Shown here: piece by piece, positions 44,694 to 53,761 of the stretch
Position numbering within the stretch: position 1 is the first letter of the stretch
How the letters are laid out: every line of letters starts with the position of its first letter
Assembly: GCF_901686465.1 (NCBI RefSeq)
Contig: NZ_LR594487.1
Coordinates: 1,113,650 to 1,177,649 of the forward strand
Origin: Halorubrum sp. DM2
GTDB taxonomy: Archaea > Halobacteriota > Halobacteria > Halobacteriales > Haloferacaceae
Reading direction: 5' to 3'
Length of the DNA: 64,000 nt
Notes under the pieces: generated by a model
Told to the model about the DNA's origin: nothing
Databases searched by the model: none
Seen by the model: the letters and a program-made list of their open reading frames with translations, nothing else
Made by a program: the position numbers and the translations under genes

Positions 44694-45539
44694 TTACTCC
44701 TTCACCGCGCCGGCTGTCATTCCTGCGACGATGTACTCCTCGAGGAACGCGAAGAGGATCAACAGCGGAATGATCCCAACGACCGAGGCCGTCAGCATCA
44801 TCCGCCAGTCCGTCTGGAGCGCGCCTACCATCGAGAAGACACCCCTGGGAACGTTGTACTTCCCGGCGTCCGTGAGGAATGTCAGGACGAACAGCAGGCG
44901 GTTCCAAGCGTACAGGAACGTGTAGGTGACACTCGCGACGAGCGCCGGCTTGGTCAGGGGCAAGACGATCTTTGTGAGGATCTGCCACTGTTCGGCGCCG
45001 TCGATCCGTGCTGACTCCTCCAGCGAAACCGGGATCGTCTTGAAGTAGCCGTACAACATCCAGACGTTGAACGGGAGCGTGAACGCGGCCGCCGGGATGA
45101 TGACAGCGAGGTAGCTATTGAACAGTCCGACGGTTGTGATGACGTCGAAGAGCCCGACGATGAGCACAACGGGGGCGAACATTTGTACAACGAGCACGGA
45201 CAGCAGGAATGTTCGCTTCCCGATAAAATCGTTCCGCGCACACGAGTAGGCGGCCGGGATAGCTAACGCGAGCGTTAGGACGACAGTGCCAATAGAGATC
45301 AGGAAGCTGTTGGCGATCCATAGGAGGATGTCCGTCTGGCTCCACACCTGGAGGTACGCCTCAACCGTGGGATCCTCCGGCACGAGCGTGGCCGGACTCG
45401 AGAAGATCTCTGACTCCGTCTTAAGCGTGCTCGAGAACATCGCGTAGAACGGGAACATCATCACACCCAGCAGCGCAATGAGCACACCGTAGAGGCGGAC
45501 TTTCCGGAGCCACGTCCGCTGTTGACCCGCCATCGTCAT
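44694..45539 (-). CDS. Carbohydrate ABC transporter permease (MalG type, second operon)
   Basis: A 281-aa permease. First membrane helix about 12-33 (LYGVLIALLGVMMFPFYAMF), coupling loop EESARIDGAEQWQILTKIVL followed by PLTKPALVA, and the end YIVAGMTAGAVKE typical of MalG-type subunits. ATG 45539 overlaps the stop of the upstream permease by 4 nt. A second ATG two codons later is an alternative start. It works with the 45536 permease, the 46483 binding protein and the 48715 ATPase. Confidence 0.93.
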   Translation of the reverse strand: MTMAGQQRTWLRKVRLYGVLIALLGVMMFPFYAMFSSTLKTESEIFSSPATLVPEDPTVEAYLQVWSQTDILLWIANSFLISIGTVVLTLALAIPAAYSCARNDFIGKRTFLLSVLVVQMFAPVVLIVGLFDVITTVGLFNSYLAVIIPAAAFTLPFNVWMLYGYFKTIPVSLEESARIDGAEQWQILTKIVLPLTKPALVASVTYTFLYAWNRLLFVLTFLTDAGKYNVPRGVFSMVGALQTDWRMMLTASVVGIIPLLILFAFLEEYIVAGMTAGAVKE

Positions 45540-46486
45540 AGTTCCTCACCTCCCCGTGTGTAGACACGCAGATACACGACTGCGAACACTAAGAGAAAGA
45601 GGAATCCAATGACGCTGAACGCTGCGCCACGGCCGAGGTTCCCGTTTTCTAGACCTACCTTGTAGATCCATATCACGAGCGTCGATGTGGTGTTGATCGG
45701 ACCCCCGCGGGTCATCGTCCAGATCGTGTCGAAGCTGACGAACGTCCAGATAGTCGATAACAGCGTCGCAATCAGGATGACGGACTTCAGCTGGGGTAGG
45801 GTGATGTACCGGAACTGGTGCCACCGCTCGGCACCGTCGATCGCTGCCGCCTCGTACAACTCCTGAGGGATGGACTGGAGTCCTGCCAGGAAGATAATCG
45901 CCATGAACGGCGTACCGATCCAGATGTCGGCCACCACAACTCCGAGCCACGCAATATCTGGGTTCCCAAGGATACCGATAGCCTGATCGGTGATTCCGAG
46001 CTTCAGCAGGACGGCGTTGATGTAGCCGTACTGCGGGTGCTCGATCCAGCGGAACACGACCGCGGAGATGGCGTAAGGGATCCCCCAAGGGATCAGGAAC
46101 GCTGTCCGGAAGAACTTCCGACCCTTGATGTCGCCCTTCAGGTGAACGGCGATCAGCAGGCCGAGCAACGTCTTCCCTGCCACGCCGATGACAACCCAGC
46201 GGCCGGTCTGCCACAGCAGCTGGTAGAACATGTCGCTGCCGAGTATCTCAACGTAGTGTTGGAGCCCGACGTACGTCTCGATCGACGAGTCGGCGGGCGA
46301 TTCGTACAGCGACAGCCGGAACGTCTCAATGATCGGATAGCCGACGACGCTCAACAGGAAGATTGCGGCGGGGGCGATCAGCAGGTACGCGCGGCTATTG
46401 TGACGGAGGTAGTCCATTCCCTGCTCAAGGCGTGAATCGGCCTGCGTCTCGGCATACTCTTCTGCAGTGCCCATTTGTGTAGTCAC
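45536..46486 (-). CDS. Carbohydrate ABC transporter permease (MalF type, second operon)
   Basis: A 316-aa membrane subunit. N-terminal cytoplasmic part with QADSRLEQGMDYLRHNSR, then helices from about residue 35. The coupling loop YEAAAIDGAERWHQFRYITL followed by PQLKSVILIATLL lies near 225. It ends with FAVVYLRVYTRGGEEL. Overlaps of 4 nt on both sides with the binding protein and the second permease show tight coupling. Confidence 0.93.
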   Translation of the reverse strand: MTTQMGTAEEYAETQADSRLEQGMDYLRHNSRAYLLIAPAAIFLLSVVGYPIIETFRLSLYESPADSSIETYVGLQHYVEILGSDMFYQLLWQTGRWVVIGVAGKTLLGLLIAVHLKGDIKGRKFFRTAFLIPWGIPYAISAVVFRWIEHPQYGYINAVLLKLGITDQAIGILGNPDIAWLGVVVADIWIGTPFMAIIFLAGLQSIPQELYEAAAIDGAERWHQFRYITLPQLKSVILIATLLSTIWTFVSFDTIWTMTRGGPINTTSTLVIWIYKVGLENGNLGRGAAFSVIGFLFLLVFAVVYLRVYTRGGEEL

Positions 46487-47829
46487 TCCATCGCGTCTTC
46501 GAGATCGGACTGCGCGTCGTTGAGAGCCTTCTGCGGGGATTTCTGCCCACCGAGGGCCTCTTGGATCGCTTGAACCATGCGGTTGTTGAACTCATTGAAG
46601 TTCGAGAGCTTCGGTCGCGCACGAGCGTACTGGCCGGCCTCGATATAGGGTGCCCAGTTCGACGATTCTTGGAAGTGGTCGCGCTCACCGACCTCCTCAA
46701 TCGTCGGCATGAACCCCTTGTTGGTCGCGTATTCGAAGTGACGGTCGGGCTCGAGGTAAAACCTCAGGAAATCTTCCGCCAGATCCTTGACCTCGGTCTG
46801 GGCGAAGATCGACACGGCGTCAATCGTGTTCAAGCTGTAGCGACCCTCGGGGCCGGCAGGCACCTGAACGATGCCGTAGTCGAAGTCGACTTCGTCGTTG
46901 TCCTTCGCGGCGTCAATGTTGATCCCCGTATAAACGTGGGCAATAACCATCCCGAGCTCGCCAGACTCGAACAGCTGACGGATATCCTGTCGAGTCGACG
47001 AGAGCGGCGAGGGCTGGGTGATCCCGTACTCTTGGTGCAGGTCGGAGTAGAGAGTGAGCGCCTCAACGCCCTCGCTAGAGTTCACGACAGGGAGCCCCTC
47101 GTCGTCGATCAGGTCCGCGCCGTGTGACCAGTGGTAGTGGTAGTACTGCGAACCCGTCTCGATGGCGGCCGCACCGGCGAGTCCCAGCGCGGGCGTGTCC
47201 GTCTCGTCTCGGATCTGTTCGCCGGCCGCGACCATATCATCCCATGTATCGAGTTGAGGGTTCTCGGGATCAAGTCCAGCGGCCTCAAACACATCCTTGT
47301 TGTAGTAGAGACACTTGTTGGATGCGGCCCATGGGGCCCCGTAGTAAGACCCCTGGTACTTGCAGCCGTCCGCCATTCCTTGGTAGAAACGATCGCCGAA
47401 CTCGCCCTCCATGAGCTCATCGATAGGCTCGAGTTCATTTTTGCCGACAAGTTGGGGGATCCACCGCGCTGGCCAGCGAGCGACATCGGGCGCCTCGCCG
47501 CCATCGACGCGGTTGTTCACCGTCTGCTGGGCGTTGTCCCAGGTGACACTTGTGAACTCGAGGGTGACATCGTGTTCCTCCTCGAACTGCTCATTGTTTT
47601 CCTCAAAGAACTCTTGAATGTTGTCCCCAACCCCCATCGTCAGGAACTGGATCGTCCGGCCATCGTCGCCGTCACCGCTTCCATCGCCATCGGAACCGTC
47701 ACCGTTGTCTGAGTCACTGTCGTCTCCCAGACAACCTGCAAACGCGAAGATGCCACCACCTCCCATCGTCTTGAGAACTTTCCGCCGGTCAATGCTTCCG
47801 TCGGTGTGCGCAATTTTGTCTATCGACAT
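46483..47829 (-). CDS. Carbohydrate ABC transporter substrate-binding lipoprotein (second operon)
   Basis: A 448-aa extracellular binding protein. Signal SIDRRKVLKTMGGGGIFAFA followed by Gly-Cys gives a twin-Arg pattern and lipobox FAGC, then an Asp/Gly/Ser linker. Mature domain features: EFFEENNEQFEEEHDVTLEF, ARWPARWIPQLVGKNELEPI, YYGAPWAASNKCLYYNKDVF (ligand-cleft region of family 1 proteins) and RQDIRQLFESGELGMV. The start of the permease overlaps its stop by 4 nt. It lies 71 nt after the creatininase-family gene. Ligand unknown, probably a sugar or sugar derivative. Confidence 0.93.
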   Translation of the reverse strand: MSIDKIAHTDGSIDRRKVLKTMGGGGIFAFAGCLGDDSDSDNGDGSDGDGSGDGDDGRTIQFLTMGVGDNIQEFFEENNEQFEEEHDVTLEFTSVTWDNAQQTVNNRVDGGEAPDVARWPARWIPQLVGKNELEPIDELMEGEFGDRFYQGMADGCKYQGSYYGAPWAASNKCLYYNKDVFEAAGLDPENPQLDTWDDMVAAGEQIRDETDTPALGLAGAAAIETGSQYYHYHWSHGADLIDDEGLPVVNSSEGVEALTLYSDLHQEYGITQPSPLSSTRQDIRQLFESGELGMVIAHVYTGINIDAAKDNDEVDFDYGIVQVPAGPEGRYSLNTIDAVSIFAQTEVKDLAEDFLRFYLEPDRHFEYATNKGFMPTIEEVGERDHFQESSNWAPYIEAGQYARARPKLSNFNEFNNRMVQAIQEALGGQKSPQKALNDAQSDLEDAME

Positions 47830-47900
47830 CTGTGCTATCCATTAATTTGCGGTTATTAATAATTTTTGGTGGTACAACGTGTCGGCAACTCCGGCCTACA

Positions 47901-48704
47901 TCATCGGTTGTACTCGTGGATCGCCGTGAATATGGCGCCCAACTCGTCGGTGACGACATCGTAGATTTGTTCGCCCTTCGCCGCACTGGCGAGTTCCGGG
48001 GCGCCGATATCGCCCGTGTTGGAGTACTCAGCGAAGGAACGGTAGATAGAGAGCTGTCCTCCTTTGAGGAGATCTCCCCCGCCCCAGTCGTAGTGCTCGT
48101 TCCAGCGCGTCCCTTTCTCAATCATTGACTCCACCACAAGATCCGGTCGGAGGTACAGCATGAGTGATGTCTCGTACTCGCCCCCGTGAGCCATACCGCC
48201 TGGCTTACTATCACGGAGGTCCGCGATCTCCGGTGCCGCGAGAGTAAAGTAGGTCGTCCCGAGAACCTCCGCGTCTGTGGTCTTCCCGAGCGTGCTTACC
48301 GTCGCATCGATGAGGGAGGCGTTCCCGCCGTGACCGTTCACGAAGCAGACTGCATCGAAACCGTTCTCTAATCCTGTCCGGCCGATGTCCTCAAGCACAC
48401 GTCTGAGATGCTCGAACTCCAGCGAGAGCGTTCCGCCGAACGAGAGGTGGTGCGGCGAGAAGCCGCACCAGACCGCTGGCGTGACAAGTACCGGTACGTC
48501 GTCCCGCAGTGACTCTGCTCCGCCGTGGACCATCGCATCCACGAGGAGCGTGTCGGTGATGACTGGGAGGTGATGGCCGTGCTGTTCCACACTCCCGACG
48601 GGGACGACAAGGACGGACCCGTCGCTCTGAGCGACATCTCGGATCGCTGCGTACGGTTTTCCAGCCCATTCCCACTCGTTCGTACCGATCGTCTCGTAGA
48701 TCAT
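47901..48704 (-). CDS. Creatininase-family amidohydrolase
   Basis: A 267-aa metal-dependent hydrolase. Landmarks of the creatininase fold: VLVVPVGSVEQHGHHLPVIT followed by DTLLVDAM (metal Glu, His and Asp), GFSPHHLSFGGTLSLEFEHL, FVNGHGGNASLIDATV and MAHGGEYETSLMLYLRPDLV. Family members open cyclic amides (creatinine) or related ring bonds and include enzymes acting on cyclitol-derived ketones. The ATG at 48704 is used; the longer frame to 49037 lies inside the ATPase gene. It is encoded between the ATPase (10-nt gap) and the binding protein, so it belongs to the operon. In the first locus the M81 gene may play the equivalent role. Confidence 0.88.
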   Translation of the reverse strand: MIYETIGTNEWEWAGKPYAAIRDVAQSDGSVLVVPVGSVEQHGHHLPVITDTLLVDAMVHGGAESLRDDVPVLVTPAVWCGFSPHHLSFGGTLSLEFEHLRRVLEDIGRTGLENGFDAVCFVNGHGGNASLIDATVSTLGKTTDAEVLGTTYFTLAAPEIADLRDSKPGGMAHGGEYETSLMLYLRPDLVVESMIEKGTRWNEHYDWGGGDLLKGGQLSIYRSFAEYSNTGDIGAPELASAAKGEQIYDVVTDELGAIFTAIHEYNR

Positions 48705-48714
48705 TGAGTCGTCT

Positions 48715-49812
48715 TCACGCCATTCGTTCCGCGGTCGCCTCAACCGGAACTCGGTCGCCCGACTCGTCGAAGAAATGAATATCCGCGACATCGAAATCGA
48801 GCGTGACCAGTTCGCCGGGATCGGGTCGGAACTCGTTGTCGACCCGGGCGATGATTTCCTCGTCTCCATCCGTGGGAGGTTTGAAGTAGAGGTAGTTATC
48901 TGCCCCCATGGGTTCGACGACATCCACAGTGGCCGAGAGCCGGCCGGTACCGTCGATCGTATACAGGTCCTCGGGGCGGACGCCAAGCGTGTAGCGTCCC
49001 GGCGGTAGCGACACGTCGAGGTCGGTCTCGAAGCCATCTCCTTGGACGGCTATCCCGTCAGAAGTCGACTCGACATCGACCTCAAAGAAGTTCATGCTGG
49101 GAGAGCCGATGAACCCGGCAACAAACCGGTTGTTCGGTTCGCTGTAACAGATTTCAGGCTCCGCGATCTGCTGGAGCTCCCCATGATTGAGGATGGCGAT
49201 CCGGTCACCCATCGTTATCGCCTCCGTCTGGTCGTGCGTAACGTAGATCGTTGAGACCCCAAGCTCCTCGTGTAGGCGCTGGAGTTCCGTCCGCATCTGT
49301 GAGCGGAGCTTCGCGTCGAGGTTGGAGAGCGGCTCATCCATCAGGAAGACGTCCGGATCGCGGACAATCGAGCGACCGAGAGCGACTCGCTGTTGCTGTC
49401 CGCCCGACAGCTGCTTCGGGTACTGGTCCAGCAGTTCCGGGATTTCGAGGAGTTCGGCCGCATCCTCGACTCGCTCATTGATCTCGGCGTCCTCAAACTC
49501 ACCCGAGAGCCGCAGGCCGAATGACATGTTCTCCCGCACGGTCATGTGTGGATAGAGCGCGTAGTTCTGGAACACCATCGCTATGTTCCGGTCCTGTGGC
49601 CGCACATCGTTGACAACCTTCGAGCCGATCCGAATTTCGCCGTTGGAAATCGTCTCTAGGCCCGCGACCATGCGGAGGGTCGTCGATTTCCCACAGCCGG
49701 ACGGGCCGACCACAACAAGGAACTCTCCGTCGCGAACCGTTATGTCAATTCCCTCAACTGCGAGTACGTCGTCATACATTTTCGTTACGTCTGACAGCTG
49801 TACTTGGCTCAT
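48715..49812 (-). CDS. Carbohydrate ABC transporter ATP-binding protein (MalK/UgpC type, second operon)
   Basis: A 365-aa ATPase: Walker A GPSGCGKSTTLRM (about 37-49), Q-loop MVFQNYALYPHMTVREN, signature LSGGQQQRVALGRSIVRDP, Walker B VFLMDEPLSNLDAKLR, switch VTHDQTEAITMGDR and a C-terminal TOBE domain (YTLGVRPEDLYTIDG). It is the first gene of the ten-gene operon and follows a promoter region shared with the divergent IclR gene. Close in sequence to the 28774 ATPase, but each locus has its own. Confidence 0.94.
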   Translation of the reverse strand: MSQVQLSDVTKMYDDVLAVEGIDITVRDGEFLVVVGPSGCGKSTTLRMVAGLETISNGEIRIGSKVVNDVRPQDRNIAMVFQNYALYPHMTVRENMSFGLRLSGEFEDAEINERVEDAAELLEIPELLDQYPKQLSGGQQQRVALGRSIVRDPDVFLMDEPLSNLDAKLRSQMRTELQRLHEELGVSTIYVTHDQTEAITMGDRIAILNHGELQQIAEPEICYSEPNNRFVAGFIGSPSMNFFEVDVESTSDGIAVQGDGFETDLDVSLPPGRYTLGVRPEDLYTIDGTGRLSATVDVVEPMGADNYLYFKPPTDGDEEIIARVDNEFRPDPGELVTLDFDVADIHFFDESGDRVPVEATAERMA

Positions 49813-49965
49813 AGTTGCCTATCGGCATCTTCATAGCGGCACATAAAAGTTTTTCGGCGGAGAACATGGTAAATGCTCGAATTCTCGCTTACAGGCTGCC
49901 GCAGTGGGTCGCAAAATATTTGATAATACCAAAAGTTAATTAAGCGGGGACAACCATTACCGTAC
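49813..49965. promoter_or_regulatory. Divergent promoter between the second operon and its IclR regulator
   Basis: About 153 nt. For the plus strand, AAAAGTTAATTAAGC at about 49931-49945 is a TATA-like element 25-30 nt before ATG 49966. For the minus strand, CATAAAAGTTTTTCGG near 49840-49855 carries an ACTTTTATG TATA-like stretch some 30 nt before the ATPase ATG. The arrangement is the usual one for an IclR protein controlling its neighbour. Confidence 0.6.
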
Positions 49966-50742
49966 ATGACCGAAGACCGAACCCCGAGGCGGATCAAGTC
50001 GGTGAGTACAGCATTTGACATACTCAAAATTCTCAGAGATGAGGAAGGTGCGACGGTGACCGAGATCGCCGAGGCAATAGATCGTTCGCCAGGAACAACA
50101 CATACCTACCTCGCGACGATGGAAGAGAAGGGGTATGTGCGGGTCGAGAACAGCGAGTATCGGGTGGGACTATTCGCTCTCCCATTGGGGGAGTACGTCC
50201 GGGCTACTTCTCGCTTGTACCAGACTGGAAAGCCTGAGATCGATAAACTGGCACAGGAGAGCGGAGAAGCAGCACACCTTGTGGTTGAGAGTCACGGCCA
50301 TGAAATCCTCCTGTACGAACAGTTTGGGCCCAATGCCGTTGGTGAAGACCTGTACACACGGATCAAAGGATACCCGCGTCGAAATCTTCACTGCTCAGCC
50401 GCTAGCAAGGCGATCCTCGCACATCTTGACGAGTCTCGCCGTTCCAAAATCCTGAATGATTACGAGTTCGTCGCACGTACACCAAACACGATCATCGACG
50501 AGGAAACGCTTCGGGCAGAACTGGAGGAAGTCCGACAAAACGGCTACGCTATAAACGACGAGGAACAGATTATGGGTGTGCGTGCAGTTGCTGCACCGAT
50601 AATCCACGAAAACACCATCTACGGAGCGATCAGCCTTTCGACACCGACAAGTCGGATGCAGGAAGACGAGTTTGTGAAGCAGGTGCCGGAACGAGTCCTC
50701 GACGTTGCAAATGTCATAGAGGTAAATATCCAGATGCCATAA
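49966..50742 (+). CDS. IclR-family transcriptional regulator (second operon)
   Basis: A 258-aa regulator. Winged helix about 12-70 (STAFDILKILRDEEGATVTE, IDRSPGTTHTYLATMEEKGY) and an IclR effector domain (GEAAHLVVESHGHEILLYEQ, LHCSAASKAILAHLDESRRS, GVRAVAAPIIHENTIYGAIS). The ATG at 49966 has a TATA-like element 25-30 nt upstream. It is divergent from the ten-gene operon and is its probable controller. Paralogous to the IclR protein at 14774, again paired with a catabolic locus. Confidence 0.93.
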   Translation: MTEDRTPRRIKSVSTAFDILKILRDEEGATVTEIAEAIDRSPGTTHTYLATMEEKGYVRVENSEYRVGLFALPLGEYVRATSRLYQTGKPEIDKLAQESGEAAHLVVESHGHEILLYEQFGPNAVGEDLYTRIKGYPRRNLHCSAASKAILAHLDESRRSKILNDYEFVARTPNTIIDEETLRAELEEVRQNGYAINDEEQIMGVRAVAAPIIHENTIYGAISLSTPTSRMQEDEFVKQVPERVLDVANVIEVNIQMP

Positions 50743-51644
50743 CGAGATTGGTGAACCGTTCGTCGACATCTAGCAGTAATAAGAGAAAATAATATAAAAT
50801 ATATCAGAATAATTAAGTATGTCTAATTCTAATTGTGTTTTAAAATTATATGAATAATTTTAATAGCTCTATATCATTTTCGAAATATAATGCTACTTGT
50901 CTGAGATATTTTTGTTATTGTCAAATTATCTCCGCGTGGTTAATGGGAGTATTACGCTCATACGTTTGTAAAGTTTGGGCGGATAATTCGGTCGCGTTAT
51001 TTTAGAAGATGAGTCGCTCAAATTTAGAGTATCCACGATCAAACCCGAATGTCTCAAGGAACGCTCTTGTGGCGGAGATTGTTGGTGAGTCATAGCACGG
51101 TTTCGAGGATAGTTTTGAGTGCTTCTTTCTCCGGTTTTCGGAACACTTCACGACGGAGCTGAAACGTTTGGAGATGTGTTGTGAGTCTGTCTTTGTGTGA
51201 CTTCTAGCTCTAGCTGAGAACTGACCAACAATCCTCTACCCAAGTGCGTCGAACGTTTTATAATCAGACTAGCATTCCTTTTGAACAAGTTGAGTAGAAA
51301 TTATATGTTGTGGATTGTTACCGCTGTGCCATTGTCTTCATGGACTTGCTCAAAGCGATAGGTGATGCTAACTCACTCATCCTGTGACTGCACTTCTGAG
51401 AGAATGGCGACTACCTCGTAATTTCTCTTCCTCTCGGCGATACAGTTGTACCCGCGGATGAGCGTGTCATAGAACAGTTCCCATACCAAAGAGCAGGGTG
51501 AACGCTGGGGTGGAATGAGCCCAACGACCCTACAAGATAATCCTTCGGTCGAATCGCTCTTTAATATCGTGTGCTCCGTTGAATCCGCAGAAGGCGACAG
51601 GATAGCGTCGCTGTAAAGGCAGTAGCGAAGCGGAAGAGCCGAAT
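50743..51644. other. AT-rich accessory stretch with faint gene debris
   Basis: No complete gene. The first 250 nt are very AT-rich. On the minus strand about 51190-51080 reads HLQTFQLRREVFRKPEKEAL, and about 51085-51000 reads FLETFGFDRGYSKFERLIF with a stop. These are possibly scraps of unrelated genes or transposases. The last 150 nt contain an inverted pair TACTCTTCCGCTTCG / CGAAGCGGAAGAG (about 51615-51670), probably the left end of the next insertion element. Confidence 0.5.
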
Positions 51645-52474
51645 GTGTCCAAGCTACTCTTCCGCTTCGTTAAGCAAGTCGCGTCCCTGACGCAAATGCG
51701 CTGTGCCGCCAGTCCAACGGTGGTGAGTGATCCGACTGGCAACGGATTTCCCGGTTGGAAACATGTGACACTCCACTTTTTGCGGGTTCACATGGATGCG
51801 ACGTACCGCGAGATCGTTGATTGGGCGAGTGAGATGGATCGGGTTCGTGGTCTGTTACAGCTGTCGCGGACAGCATTTTCCGCACCCTCAACGCTGTACC
51901 GGTCCTTCGAGAAGGTGCCCACGTCCATGTGGCGAAGGTTCCTTCGAGAGTCCGCAAAGAGCTGTGATCCGGGCTCACACGGAGCGATCGATGCTACATT
52001 TTTCGACCGTGAAACGGCATCGAGACACTACTAATACCGCTCGGATCACCACATACGCACGCTCAAAACGACGGCCCCCGTAGATACAAACTCGTGTGCC
52101 ATCCTTGATGTTCACTGTTCGGCACACTGGCCTCATGACACCCAGACTAGCCGTCGAGTGGCCGCTCGTAACACCGAGAAACTAGGAGTATAGCCGGTGA
52201 CAAAGGCTATGGCGACCAATAGCTCCGGGACGCCCTTCGTTCAGAGGGCGTCCGTCCACTCCTTCGTCACCGGCTGTTCGCTGCCTACGATCACGTACAC
52301 AACGCACGGTTGGACAGCGAATTATACGGCCAGCGCTGGATGGCCGAGACCGCCTTTTCGGCCATCAAGCGTCGATTCGGCCCCGCTGTCCACCCTCGCG
52401 CGTGGTACCGTGAGTTCCGTGAACTCGCGTTGACCGCCACAGTCTACCCCCTCGAACAAGCTCTCAAACAGTGA
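51645..52474 (+). pseudogene. IS5-family transposase pseudogene
   Basis: Begins MSKLLFRFVKQVASLTQMRC. Transposase features: LRVHMDATYREIVDWASEMD, LSRTAFSAPSTLYRSFEKVP, first Asp in GAIDATFFDRETASRHY, second Asp region LDVHCSAHWPHDTQTS with following GDKGYGD in another frame, and the C-terminus RWMAETAFSAIKRRFGPAVH, AWYREFRELALTATVY and PLEQALKQ to TGA 52474. Lesions: TAA at 52032-52034, TAG near 52191 and a frame change just after it. Clearly inactive. Confidence 0.82.
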
Positions 52475-52510
52475 TCCCCGCTCCGTCATCGGATTCAACA
52501 AAGCAATATC

Positions 52511-53449
52511 GTGGAAACAGAGATGCTCGCGCTGTTTGAGTACCTTTCCTTTGAATTTCTCGAAGAACTCGACGTATTCGCCCCGGCGGAGACGGGGCGA
52601 ACACAAGAGCTTGAGCCACCAGAGATGATGCGCGGCTTTTTCCACTGTTATTACAAGGACATTCACGGGATTCGTCCTGTTGTACGAGAACTCAACAACC
52701 CACTTTTCTGGCTTGGCTGTGAGTTCGATCGACCGCCGTTGAGAGACGCTGTCGATCGCTTCCTCACCGATCTTGAACACGTTGTTGACAAAGTCTCCGA
52801 TCACCTCGTCGGGCAGGCCACCTACCGGGGCCTGATCGACTTGACCTACTCGATCGATTCGATAGATGTGAGGACGATGCCAGCCGATCAAGATGCGTCG
52901 GAATGCTACGATCCAACAGCTGAAGAGTACTACTACGGCTACGGATGTACAATTGTTTCGACCGGGCAAAAGATCCCGATAGCAGCCGAGTTCACTGAGA
53001 GCAAACAAGCACCAGAGGAGACGGCGATGCGCGTCACGTGTGACGCGCTCGCCGTCGAAACACCGATTTGGGTGCTCGGTGACAGCGCCTACGACACACT
53101 CGATTGGCACGACTACCCGCTGAGCGCAGGAGTCGTGCCAATCGCTCCGTACAACGCACGAAATGCCGACGATCCAATGGACATCGAGTACAGGGTCGAA
53201 GACCGTGTCAAAAAACACAGCAGGGATGTGAAGCTGAAGCAATCGTCGTTAGATGAGACGTACAACCGCCGGACAGGCGTCGAACGAACCAACGACGCAG
53301 TCAAGGACTGCGGCCTCGGGCGCGAACGTGCCTGAGGCCGTGTCCATGTACGGGCACAAGTATTTCCCGCCCTATGTCTCCGCCTTGTCGTTGCGATCAC
53401 CAACTATGAACGCGGAGACAATCCGGGAAGCACAATTATCACGGTGTGA
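52511..53449 (+). pseudogene. DDE transposase with one nonsense codon
   Basis: The frame from ATG 52511 gives 274 codons of a haloarchaeal DDE transposase (DLTYSIDSIDVRTMPADQDA, GYGCTIVSTGQKIPIAAEFT, WVLGDSAYDTLDWHDY, YNRRTGVERTNDAVKDCGLG). TGA at 53333-53335 interrupts, and the same frame then continues as GRVHVRAQVFPALCLRLVVA, ITNYERGDNPGSTIITV and stop at 53447-53449, the expected end. One CGA to TGA change is the only visible lesion. I cannot name the IS family with confidence (IS4/IS5 superfamily). Confidence 0.78.
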
Positions 53450-53761
53450 CAAGATTTCTATGACACCCTCGTACCCGCGGATAGCTGGACATGTGACTTA
53501 AGATCGTGGGCTAGCAAAAGGGAATTACAAATCTACGTTTGTAACGATCAGACAAAGCATACTTACGCTGAATATTTTCAAAAGCGACCAACGAAATTTG
53601 CTCGGACTATCGAAAAGTGTGACTTGAATTGGCTCGGTGATAAGTTGGAAATAGTCGAGAACCACCTGTTACCGCTTTATACAAGTAGATTCGATGACGC
53701 CGAACTTTTGAAAAAGATAGATAGCGATACAGAACAAGATTTGAGTAGATGGGCTTATTTC
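53450..53761 (+). pseudogene. Internal fragment of an unidentified gene cut by ISH8
   Basis: The frame immediately after the transposase stop stays open for 104 codons with natural-looking sequence: FYDTLVPADSWTCDLRSWAS, RELQIYVCNDQTKHTYAEYF, LNWLGDKLEIVENHLLPLYT and ELLKKIDSDTEQDLSRWAYF, ending exactly at the ISH8 inverted repeat. It is Lys-richer than haloarchaeal core genes, suggesting transferred DNA. No family recognised; both ends are missing. Confidence 0.4.
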
